This document shows positions 48,324 through 60,064 of a DNA stretch of 64,000 nt, piece after piece; the stretch's first letter is position 1, and the number at the start of each line of letters is the position of its first letter. Location of the stretch: NCBI RefSeq assembly GCF_001646655.1, contig NZ_LPZN01000004.1, positions 1-64,000 on the forward strand, read 5' to 3'. The notes beneath the pieces are model-generated. The model was given only the letters and a program-made list of their open reading frames with translations, was not told the origin of the DNA and did not search any database. The translations under genes and the position numbers were made by a program. This stretch comes from Rhodococcus gordoniae (GTDB taxonomy: Bacteria; Actinomycetota; Actinomycetes; Mycobacteriales; Mycobacteriaceae).

Positions 48324-48898
48324 TTCATCACCAGCGCCTTCCAGACCGGGAGCAGGCGCTCCCGGAATTCTCGATCGGATTCGGGGGTACGCATCAGGGC
48401 CGAGACGGCGAAGCCTCGGGCGATTTCGATGCTGAGGTCGATGTGGTCGGGCGAGACCCGGTCGCCCATGATCTGGAGGCATCCGGTGCGAAGAGCGTCG
48501 GAGACCTTGCGCTCGAGCGGGATCATGGCCTCGTGCAGGGAGGGATCGGTCCGTGCCGCGACCCACAGTTCGAGCGCCGCGGCGAAGAGCGGCCCGGAGA
48601 AGGCATCCATGAGGGCCTCGAAGCCGTGCTCCGGGTCGGGCCGCGTCTCGAGGATCTCCCGCAGTCGCTTGTCGACGAGGTGCCCGACCGCCGCGACGAC
48701 GAGACTCTCCTTCGTCGGGAAGTGGTGGAGCTGGGCGCCTCGCGAGACTCCGGCACGTTTGGCGATGCCCTGGGTGCTGGTGCCCGAGTAACCGTGTTCG
48801 ACGAGCGAGTCGACCGCAGCGTCGAGCAGCTTGCCTCGCGTCGCGGCTGTGCGTTCCGCCTGGGTCCGACTACCGTTCGGCGCAGTGTCCTCGATCAC
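48320..48898 (-). CDS. TetR-family repressor of the FMO-choD operon
   Basis: A 192-aa regulator. The N-terminal HTH is RGKLLDAAVDSLVEHGYSGTSTQGIAKRAGVSRGAQLHHFPTKESL-like, with the recognition helix around AGVSRGAQLHHF. An all-helical ligand domain follows. It is the first gene of a four-gene operon with 4-bp overlaps. A near-perfect 22-bp palindrome lies 25 bases upstream of its start, so autorepression of the operon is likely. The ligand is unknown; a ketone or steroid substrate of the encoded enzymes is the natural candidate. Confidence 0.9.
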   Translation of the reverse strand: MIEDTAPNGSRTQAERTAATRGKLLDAAVDSLVEHGYSGTSTQGIAKRAGVSRGAQLHHFPTKESLVVAAVGHLVDKRLREILETRPDPEHGFEALMDAFSGPLFAAALELWVAARTDPSLHEAMIPLERKVSDALRTGCLQIMGDRVSPDHIDLSIEIARGFAVSALMRTPESDREFRERLLPVWKALVMK

Positions 48899-48922
48899 GC
48901 TCCGAAGCGTAATGGGAAAACA

Positions 48923-48944
48923 ACAAACAGTCCAGACTGCTTGT
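48923..48944. promoter_or_regulatory. TetR operator palindrome
   Basis: ACAAACAGTC and GACTGCTTGT form 10-bp arms with a 2-bp CA centre, matching at nine of ten positions. It lies 25-46 bases upstream of the tetR start. It is the only strong symmetry in this short region and has typical TetR operator size. Confidence 0.75.
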
Positions 48945-48977
48945 AAATAACGTCCGGAGTGCAGGTCACCCGAAAAT

Positions 48978-49020
48978 CGACGGAGCGGGCGGACCCGGAA
49001 GAGGTCCGCCCGCTCCGTCG
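48978..49020 (-). terminator. asd terminator
   Basis: A perfect 18-bp stem (48978-48995 with 49003-49020, CGACGGAGCGGGCGGACC and complement) with a 7-base loop lies 17 bases after the asd stop on the minus strand. TTTT follows shortly, so it is a good intrinsic terminator. Confidence 0.85.
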
Positions 49021-49037
49021 AGAAGCTCGGAAGATCG

Positions 49038-53600
<4,563 letters not shown>

Positions 53601-53612
53601 CCCTTCCGACAG

Positions 53613-53646
53613 GAATGCGGTGGCCCCTTCGGGGGCCACCGCATTC
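53613..53646 (+). terminator. leuA terminator with TTCG tetraloop
   Basis: A perfect 15-bp stem (GAATGCGGTGGCCCC at 53613-53627, complement at 53632-53646) is closed by a TTCG loop, an exceptionally stable tetraloop. It starts 13 bases after the leuA stop. Confidence 0.88.
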
Positions 53647-53690
53647 GTCGTTGTCCGGGATTTCACCCCGGCAGTTCATCCGGACATCGA

Positions 53691-53760
53691 CAGTTGCTCG
53701 ACGACGGTGTCATCGACCGGGACGAGTTCGATGCACTGAAGGCCGGGGTGCTCGCCCGAC
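53691..53760 (+). pseudogene. SHOCT-domain remnant
   Basis: Plus-strand translation gives QLLDDGVIDRDEFDALKAG then VLA, a good match to the SHOCT oligomerisation motif (L-x2-G-x-I-T/D-x-x-EF-x-x-x-K-x-x-L). No ATG or GTG start precedes it before the leuA terminator. Downstream the frame simply runs antisense through the LysR gene. It looks like the decayed 3' end of a lost small gene, perhaps truncated when the LysR/EamA pair arrived. Confidence 0.5.
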
Positions 53761-53780
53761 CCGCACGATCGCGTCGTTTC

Positions 53781-54677
53781 TCACGTCGACAGCTTCCGCG
53801 CCGCGGCGGCACGGAAGCTGTCGAGCACCGCGCCCACGGCCGGTCGTCGCGCCGCGCCCGGACGGGTGACGAGTTCGTAGATCCGCGCCGCGCGCACCCC
53901 GGCCAACGGCAGCCGCACCAGCGCCGGGTGCAGCACCGAGTACCGGGGCAGCAGCGCCACCCCGCGACTCGCCGCCACGAGCTCTTCGATGACACGGAAG
54001 TCATTGATGCGGTGCGCAACTCGCGGCCGTATTTCTGTCACCGCGGCGACGGAGAGCAGCACGTCGTCGACGGGGAAACCACCCCGCACACTGATCCAGC
54101 TCTCCCCCGCGAGTTCGTCGACCCGCACGCGTTCCTGCGACGCGAGGCGGTGCCCGGACGGCAGGACGAGATCGATCGGTTCACGCATCAGCGTCTCGAC
54201 ATGGAGGCGGGGTCCCGACAGCGGCGCCGATCGCTCGTCGCGGTGGGTGAGCACCACGTCGTAGTCGGCGAGCAGAGCGGGTGCGGCCGAGGCAGGGACG
54301 TCCTCGTCGCTCACGTCCAGCTCGACACCGATCGCTTCGGCTGCTTCGAGCACGGCCGGGAGCAGGAGCGCCGCCCCCGAGGGGAACGACGCCACGCGTA
54401 CCCGCCCGCGAGGCGACCGCGCGTAGGCGGCCATCTCGTCGGTCGCTCGGTCGAGGGCGTCGAGCACCTCGTCGGCGCGCACTACCAGCGCACGACCCGC
54501 GTCGGTGAACCGTAGCCGGCGACCGTCCGGTTCGAGCAGCGGAACTCCCGCCTCCCGCCCGAGCACCTTGAGCTGCTGCGACACGGCCGACGGCGTCATC
54601 GACAGGGCCGCAGCGGTCGCGGCCACCGTCTCGCGGTCGGCGAGTTCGCGAAGAATCCGCATGCGCGCGACATCCAT
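53781..54677 (-). CDS. LysR-family transcriptional regulator
   Basis: A 298-aa regulator. The N-terminal winged HTH is RMRILRELADRETVAATAAALSMTPSAVSQQLKVLGREAG-like, with the LTTR hallmark TPSAVSQQLK. A linker helix and a periplasmic-binding-like effector domain follow (from about 90). It diverges from an EamA permease with 71 bp between starts, the classic LTTR arrangement, so it probably controls that exporter. An imperfect inverted repeat, TCAGAAAC with GTTTCCTGA, lies in the gap. Effector unknown. Confidence 0.9.
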   Translation of the reverse strand: MDVARMRILRELADRETVAATAAALSMTPSAVSQQLKVLGREAGVPLLEPDGRRLRFTDAGRALVVRADEVLDALDRATDEMAAYARSPRGRVRVASFPSGAALLLPAVLEAAEAIGVELDVSDEDVPASAAPALLADYDVVLTHRDERSAPLSGPRLHVETLMREPIDLVLPSGHRLASQERVRVDELAGESWISVRGGFPVDDVLLSVAAVTEIRPRVAHRINDFRVIEELVAASRGVALLPRYSVLHPALVRLPLAGVRAARIYELVTRPGAARRPAVGAVLDSFRAAAARKLST

Positions 54678-54699
54678 GTAGAAAAATTACACGATCTCT

Positions 54700-54733
54700 T
54701 CAGAAACATTCGCTTGATCTGATTGTTTCCTGA
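54700..54733. promoter_or_regulatory. candidate LysR-regulator binding site
   Basis: TCAGAAAC (54700-54707) and GTTTCCTGA (54725-54733) form an inverted repeat with one extra base, in the 71-bp divergent region between lysR and the EamA gene. The position suits control of both promoters. Confidence 0.4.
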
Positions 54734-54748
54734 GCAAAGAATCGATGC

Positions 54749-55786
54749 ATGTCGTTCCGGGACCGTCTGCTCGCTCTCACTGTTGTGGTGCTCTGGGGAT
54801 GCAACTTCCTCGCGATCAGGATGGGTCTCGATCACTTCCCTCCGTTCTTCTTCGCCGGTCTGCGCTTCGCGGTCATCGCCGTCCCGGTGGTGCTGTTCGT
54901 GCCGCGACCCGCTGTTCCGCTGCGCTGGCTCCTGCTGTACGGCGCCGGATTCGGTTTCGCCCAGTTCGCGTTCCTCTTCTGGGCGATGGAGGCCGGTCTA
55001 CCCACCGGCCTCGCGTCCCTCGTACTGCAGTCGTCAGCGCCCTTCACGGTCCTGCTCGCCGCGCTGTTCCTGCGCGAACGGCTCGACGGCATCCGTCTCG
55101 CCGGTCTCGTGGTCGCCGTGTCCGGCATGGTGATCGTCGCCGTGGGACAGGGCGCCGCGGACGCGAGCCTGATACCCATGACCCTCGCATTGCTCGCCGG
55201 ACTGTCGTGGGCGGTCGGCAACATCGGGACCCGCAAGGCCGGCGCCGGTGACCCCATGCGCCTGATGCTGTGGATGTGCGTCGTGCCCGTGCTCCCGTTC
55301 TTCGGGGTCTCCTGGTTCGTCGAGGGCCCGCAGGCGTGGTCCACCCTCGGTACCGCCGTCACCACCGTGGACGGGAGCCTGGCACTGGCCGGACTCGCCT
55401 ACGTCGTGCTGGCGGGCACGATCGCCGGTACCGGGATCTACGCCTCGCTGCTGTCGCGCTATCCCGCCGGGACCGTGGCGCCGCTCTCCCTCATGGTGCC
55501 GGTCGTAGGTTTCACCGTCGCATGGATCACGCTCGGTGAGCGACCGGCGCCGTCGTCGCTGATCGGCGGTGTGATCGTCGTCGTCGGAGCCCTCGCCGCC
55601 CAGGGTGGCCACGGCAGTGTGACGAGCAGGACGCTCCTCCGGCGACACAACGCTCCCGTGCCTGTGGAACACTCGCCGACGTGGGAACCAGCACAGGAAT
55701 CACCGCACGTGGACGGCTCGCACTACGCGCAGCCCGGGCCGCCGCGTGGGCGTCCCAGAAGGCCGGACGCGGTAAGGGCTCGATGA
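54749..55786 (+). CDS. EamA/DMT-family transporter
   Basis: A 345-aa protein with ten predicted helices in two EamA repeats: LTVVVLWGCNFLAIRMGL opens the first and ALLAGLSWAVGNIGTRKAG the second. Family members export amino acids or metabolites. The core ends near residue 290 (VIVVVGALAAQGG). The remaining 50 or so residues are polar and His/Pro/Arg rich, and the last 35 are encoded inside murT in another frame, an unusual same-strand overlap of 106 bp. The tail may be dispensable. Likely regulated by the divergent LysR protein. Confidence 0.88.
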   Translation: MSFRDRLLALTVVVLWGCNFLAIRMGLDHFPPFFFAGLRFAVIAVPVVLFVPRPAVPLRWLLLYGAGFGFAQFAFLFWAMEAGLPTGLASLVLQSSAPFTVLLAALFLRERLDGIRLAGLVVAVSGMVIVAVGQGAADASLIPMTLALLAGLSWAVGNIGTRKAGAGDPMRLMLWMCVVPVLPFFGVSWFVEGPQAWSTLGTAVTTVDGSLALAGLAYVVLAGTIAGTGIYASLLSRYPAGTVAPLSLMVPVVGFTVAWITLGERPAPSSLIGGVIVVVGALAAQGGHGSVTSRTLLRRHNAPVPVEHSPTWEPAQESPHVDGSHYAQPGPPRGRPRRPDAVRAR

Positions 55787-56934
55787 TCGGAGGGCTCGTC
55801 GCCCTGAAGATCGATCCGGCACTGATGAAGCAGCTCGGCCACGGCCGGCAGACCGTGCTCGTCACCGGGACGAACGGCAAGTCCACGACGACACGCATGA
55901 CGGCCGCCGCTCTCGAGACGATCGATTCGGTCGTCACCCAGGCGGACGGCGCGAACATGGACGCCGGGATCGTCGCCGCTCTCGCCACCGACCTCCGGGC
56001 GCCGCTCGCCGCGATCGAGGTCGACGAGCTCCACACCCCGCACGTCGCCGACTCCCTCGAACCCAGAGCGATCGTGCTGCTCAATCTCAGCCGCGACCAG
56101 CTCGACCGGGTCGGTGAGATCAACATGATCGAGCGGAAGCTGCGCGAGGGCCTGAAGCGGCATCCCGACGCCGTGATCGTCGCGAACTGCGACGACGTGC
56201 TCGTCACGTCCGCCGCCTACGACAACCCGAACGTCGTGTGGGTCGCCGCCGGAGCCGGCTGGGCCAACGACTCGGTGAGCTGCCCGCGCTCGGGCGAACC
56301 GATCGTCCGTGAAGGCGACCACTGGTACAGCACGGGCTCCGATTTCGCGCGCCCGACACCCGACTGGTGGGTCGACGACGAGAACCTCCACGGACCCGAC
56401 GGTCTCGTCCTCCCGCTGAAGCTCACCCTCCCCGGCCGCGCGAACCGCGGGAACGCCGCCCAGGCGGTTGCGGCCGCCGTGGCCCTCGGCGCCGATCCGG
56501 AGAAGGCCGTCGCGGCCGCAGCGGTCGTGGAGGAGGTCGCCGGCCGCTACAAGACGGTGCAGGTCGGGCCGCATTCGGTGCACATGCTTCTCGCGAAGAA
56601 CCCCGCCGGCTGGCAGGAGGCCCTGTCGATGATCGATCCGACCGTCGACGGTCTGGTCATCGCCGTCAACGGTCAGGTGCCGGACGGCGAGGACCTGTCG
56701 TGGTTGTGGGACGTGCGGTTCGAGCACTTCGAGGGCGTGCAGGTCGTCGCCGCAGGTGAACGCGGCACCGATCTCGCGGTCCGTCTGACCTATGCGGGGG
56801 TCGAGCACACGCTGGTGCCGGATCCGCTGAAGGCCATCGCCTCGTGCCCTCCCGGCCGTGTGGAGGTGCTCGCCAACTACACCGCGTTCCGCGATCTCAA
56901 CACCGCCATTGCCAGGAGAGCTGCCCATGTCTGA
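55681..56934 (+). CDS. murT: lipid II isoglutaminyl synthase subunit MurT
   Basis: A 417-aa Mur-ligase-like protein that, with GatD, amidates the D-glutamate of lipid II to D-isoglutamine. The ATP loop is VLVTGTNGKSTTTR, the central domain has NLSRDQLDRVGEI, and the C-terminal DUF1727 domain contains GRYKTVQ and NPAGWQEAL. The four-cysteine zinc ribbon described in Gram-positive cocci is not present; only SCPRSGEP remains at that place. GTG 55681 begins inside the EamA frame. The gene ends overlapping gatD by 8 bp, so the two subunits are co-translated. Confidence 0.95.
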   Translation: MGTSTGITARGRLALRAARAAAWASQKAGRGKGSMIGGLVALKIDPALMKQLGHGRQTVLVTGTNGKSTTTRMTAAALETIDSVVTQADGANMDAGIVAALATDLRAPLAAIEVDELHTPHVADSLEPRAIVLLNLSRDQLDRVGEINMIERKLREGLKRHPDAVIVANCDDVLVTSAAYDNPNVVWVAAGAGWANDSVSCPRSGEPIVREGDHWYSTGSDFARPTPDWWVDDENLHGPDGLVLPLKLTLPGRANRGNAAQAVAAAVALGADPEKAVAAAAVVEEVAGRYKTVQVGPHSVHMLLAKNPAGWQEALSMIDPTVDGLVIAVNGQVPDGEDLSWLWDVRFEHFEGVQVVAAGERGTDLAVRLTYAGVEHTLVPDPLKAIASCPPGRVEVLANYTAFRDLNTAIARRAAHV

Positions 56935-57637
56935 GTCGACCGTCCGCATCGGACTCGTCCTGCCCGACGTGATGGGCACCTACGGCGACGGCGGCAACGC
57001 CCTGGTGCTGCGCCAGCGACTGCGGATGCGCGGTCACGACGCCGAGGTCGTCGAGATCGGATTGAACGATCCCGTCCCCGAGTCCCTCGACCTCTACACC
57101 CTCGGCGGCGCGGAGGACGCGGCACAGCGGCTGGCCACGCGGCACCTGCAGCGCTACCCGGGACTGCAGCGTGCAGCCGAGCGCGGAGCGCCGGTGCTCG
57201 CGATCTGCGCCGCGATCCAGGTGCTCGGCCACTGGTACGAGACGTCCTCCGGCGAACGTGTCGACGGCGTCGGCATCCTCGATGCGACCACCTCGCCGCA
57301 GCAGACCCGCGCGATCGGCGAGATCGTCATCCGGCCCGCCCTCGCCGGCCTCACCCAGCCGCTGACAGGATTCGAGAACCACCGCGGTGGAACGACTCTC
57401 GGCTCCGATGCCATCGGGCTCGGCCGCGTCGACCGCGGTGTCGGCAACGGCGTGGGCGACGGACTCGAAGGTGCCGTGCAGGGCTCGGTGATCGGCACGT
57501 ATCTGCACGGTCCCGTACTCGCCCGCAACCCCGAGCTCGCCGATCACCTCCTCATGCGCGCTCTGGGCGTGGACTCCCTGCCGCCGCTGGACCTCCCCGA
57601 GGTCGATCTGCTGCGGCAGGAACGGTTGCGCTCCTGA
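56927..57637 (+). CDS. gatD: lipid II isoglutaminyl synthase glutaminase subunit GatD
   Basis: A 236-aa class I glutamine-amidotransferase-like (CobB/CobQ type) protein that releases ammonia from glutamine for MurT. The nucleophile Cys94 lies in LAICAAIQVLG and the catalytic His in GTYLHGPVL. GENHxG-like FENHRGGTTLG is conserved. ATG 56927 overlaps murT's end and follows AGGAGAG. Disruption of this pair in relatives affects cell-wall crosslinking and beta-lactam resistance. Confidence 0.95.
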   Translation: MSESTVRIGLVLPDVMGTYGDGGNALVLRQRLRMRGHDAEVVEIGLNDPVPESLDLYTLGGAEDAAQRLATRHLQRYPGLQRAAERGAPVLAICAAIQVLGHWYETSSGERVDGVGILDATTSPQQTRAIGEIVIRPALAGLTQPLTGFENHRGGTTLGSDAIGLGRVDRGVGNGVGDGLEGAVQGSVIGTYLHGPVLARNPELADHLLMRALGVDSLPPLDLPEVDLLRQERLRS

Positions 57638-57641
57638 GCGC

Positions 57642-58484
57642 TCAGCCGTGCGCGGCGACGTGTTCGAGGACCAGCCGTGCGAGTTTCTCCGGTTCCTCGT
57701 CCGGGATCCAGTGACTCGTGCCGACAAGGGTTTCCCGTCGATACGGTCCGGTCACGTAGCGGGCCGTCGCCTCGACCCCGCCGGGTCCGATCGCCGAGTC
57801 CTTGTCGCTCCATACCATGAGCGTGGGCACGGTGACCTTCGCGAAAGACCATTTCGGATTCGACAGTGGCACAGCCCGATACCAGTTCACGCCGGCCCGC
57901 ACCGCAGCCCGGTCCTTCAGACGCGCGACATCGCGGTCGGTCGCGGCGGACGGCTGGCCGGTACCGCTCAGCATCCGGCGCGCGACCGTTTCCTTGCCCA
58001 ACAGGATCTCGGGGATCCAGGGCAGCTGGAAGACCAGCATGTACCACGAGCGGAGCAGCTGCGGACCGGTGACGAACGAGCGCAGGAAGGCTGCCGGATG
58101 CGGAACGGACACCGCCGTCACGGTGCGGACGAGTTCGGGGCGGTGCGCGGCGAGCACCCAGGCGACGGCGGCTCCCCAGTCGTGCCCGACGACGTGCGCA
58201 CGACCGCCCGGCACCGCTTCGACGAGCGCCACGACGTCGTCGACGAGCAGTTCGAGCAGGTAGTCGCGACGCCGGGGTGGCCGCGCGCCGGGCGAGTAGC
58301 CACGCTGGTCGGGTGCGAAGGTGCGATATCCCGCGGCATGCAGGTGAGGCGCGACCGCGTCCCAGGAGCGGGAGTCCTGCGGGAATCCGTGGAGGAGAAC
58401 GATGGGTTCCCCGTCGAGCGGTCCGTCGTCGCGGATGTCGAACCGGAGTCCGTCCCTCTCGACGGTGGTGATGCGCTCCTCCAT
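57642..58484 (-). CDS. alpha/beta hydrolase, epoxide-hydrolase-like
   Basis: A 280-aa enzyme with canonical epoxide hydrolase/dehalogenase motifs: LLHGFPQDSRSW oxyanion loop, DQRGYSPGARP, and nucleophile elbow VVGHDWGAAVAW with Asp as nucleophile. The acid is in WSDKDSAIG and the His in VGTSHWIPDEEP. A helical cap with NWYRAVPL supplies a likely ring-opening Tyr. ATG 58484 follows AAGGGGG. It converges on gatD with four bases between stops. The upstream gap 58485-58706 holds only its likely promoter region; I see no gene there. Confidence 0.9.
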   Translation of the reverse strand: MEERITTVERDGLRFDIRDDGPLDGEPIVLLHGFPQDSRSWDAVAPHLHAAGYRTFAPDQRGYSPGARPPRRRDYLLELLVDDVVALVEAVPGGRAHVVGHDWGAAVAWVLAAHRPELVRTVTAVSVPHPAAFLRSFVTGPQLLRSWYMLVFQLPWIPEILLGKETVARRMLSGTGQPSAATDRDVARLKDRAAVRAGVNWYRAVPLSNPKWSFAKVTVPTLMVWSDKDSAIGPGGVEATARYVTGPYRRETLVGTSHWIPDEEPEKLARLVLEHVAAHG

Positions 58485-58706
58485 CCGGGCCCCCTTGCAG
58501 TCGTGGCGATCGGCACCGACCGACATGTGTCTGCGAATCTACCCCCGGACAGGGGTTCGGCCCGGTGATTCGCTTGACGCGTTCTCCGGGCCGGATCTCT
58601 GCTTCACGAGCTTCTCTCTGTCGTCCGCGGACGTCTCATAAGCTCGATTCGCACCTTCGATGTTAGCTACGTCACAGCTCGAATGCAAGCTTTTTCGTGC
58701 TGCCGG

Positions 58707-59174
58707 TCAGACCGGAGCGAGGGGGTATCCCAGCGTCGCCCAATCGTGCAGGCCCCCGCGGTAGTAGGCGAGCGCGGACGCGGGATATCCCGCCTCGATC
58801 AGCTTCCGGATCGCATCGGGCGACTGAGGACACTGGGGACCGTTGCAGAAGACGATCGTCGTCCGGGCGGTATCGAGCTCTCCCTTCCGCGCGACGATGT
58901 CGTCGTGCGGCATGTTCACGGCGCCGGGGAGAGTCACCCCGCCCCGGGAATCGGGCACACGCGTGTCGACGAGTACGGCACCCCGGCCGAGCAACTCGAT
59001 CACCTCGAGCTCCCCCACGGTCGTCACGCCCGTCGCCACCTGCAGTGGCTGCACCTCGCCCCAGGTCGTCTCCACCACCATGCGGTCGGCTTCACCGTCC
59101 GCCGGACGGGGAACGTTCTGCGGGTCGCCGTCGCGCGTACGATCGGCGCGCCTGATCTGCTCCTCGTTCGTCAC
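58707..59174 (-). CDS. rhodanese-like sulfurtransferase domain protein
   Basis: A 155-aa single-domain protein with LLGRGAVLVDTRVPDSRGGVTLPGAVNMPHDDI, the CH2A-type start of rhodaneses. The active loop TTIVFCNGPQCPQSPDA has its catalytic Cys in CNGPQC. A 50-residue N-terminal extension precedes the fold. Start GTG 59174 overlaps the TetR stop as GTGA, so it is co-expressed with that regulator. It may transfer sulfane sulfur or detoxify; the substrate is unknown. Confidence 0.88.
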   Translation of the reverse strand: MTNEEQIRRADRTRDGDPQNVPRPADGEADRMVVETTWGEVQPLQVATGVTTVGELEVIELLGRGAVLVDTRVPDSRGGVTLPGAVNMPHDDIVARKGELDTARTTIVFCNGPQCPQSPDAIRKLIEAGYPASALAYYRGGLHDWATLGYPLAPV

Positions 59175-59842
59175 GAACCGGACTCTACGGGAGAGTGGTC
59201 GCTCCTCGCGGCCCCCGGCGTCGGATCCTTCGGTCCCCACTCCCGCTGGGCGAGGATCGCCGTTCCCATCCAGCGGCGCAGATAGCGACGCAGGTCGTCG
59301 TCGGAGCGCGGCGGGGTTCCCGGCGAGACGAAGAACGACTGCATGGTGCGCAGCACGTACTCGACCAGTTCGGCGAGGGAGTCGTCGTCGTAGCCGTAGC
59401 TCTTCCAGTCCACATCGAATCGCGTGATCATCGCCATGCCGAACATCCACGCCTCCTCCGAGGCCAGCGCCTCGGGGTGCGGGTTCGAATAGGTGCTCGA
59501 CAACAGGATGCCGAGATGCGGGGTGCGACGCACCTCCGCGAGTGTGTAGACCACACCCTCGGTCATGGCCTCGACCGGATCGTCGAGTCCCGCGACCTGC
59601 CGGGTGAGTCGGTCCAGAAATCCTTCGACCGAAGCGATGGCGGCCGCGCGCATCAGCGCGTCGGCGCTCGGGAAGTAGCGGTAGACCGTCTGGCGGATCA
59701 CCCCGAGGGACTGGGCCACGTCGGCGATGCTGATCTCCGCGCCGGTCCGGTCGATCAGGTCGACGGCAGCAGCGACGATCCGCTGCGACGCCTCGTCGTC
59801 GTCGGCGGGAGGACTCCCACCCCACCCACGTCTGCGTGCCAC
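59171..59842 (-). CDS. TetR-family regulator
   Basis: A 223-aa regulator. The HTH is SQRIVAAAVDLIDRTGAEISIADVAQSLGVIRQTVYRYFPS-like, with recognition helix GVIRQTVYRYF. A longer helical C-terminal domain contains HLGILLSSTY. GTG 59842 with GAGGA about nine bases upstream is preferred over ATG 59950, which would place the start inside a probable operator. It diverges from the ferritin-like hydrolase gene and is co-translated with a rhodanese. Confidence 0.87.
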   Translation of the reverse strand: MARRRGWGGSPPADDDEASQRIVAAAVDLIDRTGAEISIADVAQSLGVIRQTVYRYFPSADALMRAAAIASVEGFLDRLTRQVAGLDDPVEAMTEGVVYTLAEVRRTPHLGILLSSTYSNPHPEALASEEAWMFGMAMITRFDVDWKSYGYDDDSLAELVEYVLRTMQSFFVSPGTPPRSDDDLRRYLRRWMGTAILAQREWGPKDPTPGAARSDHSPVESGS

Positions 59843-59947
59843 TTCGCGCTTCCTCGAACCGTCGCCTGGAGAAGGCCCGACGGTAACACGCTCGTCCTCT
59901 GCGGAGGTGGTCCGAAACGCTCCCCCTCGAGCGAATGGGACACCTAT

Positions 59948-59973
59948 CATACAGATTGCGCCAGTCGTGTATG
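59948..59973. promoter_or_regulatory. candidate TetR operator
   Basis: CATACA (59948-59953) and TGTATG (59968-59973) are perfect inverted arms around 14 bp. Inner GATTG/CAGTC add imperfect symmetry. It lies between the divergent tetR and metal-hydrolase genes. Confidence 0.5.
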
Positions 59974-60064
59974 TTCACGCCGACCGGGGTCTCCCGGCTC
60001 TTCCGGGATCCTTCCCAACGGTGTCCCCCACCAGTCCGGTGTCGACGAGACGAGGTACCGCCCC

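Noticed and set aside
53694-54515. A 273-codon frame beginning at the SHOCT motif treated as a whole gene
   Set aside because: Only the first 23 or so residues look protein-like. The rest is the complement of the LysR gene, so I keep only the fragment as a remnant.
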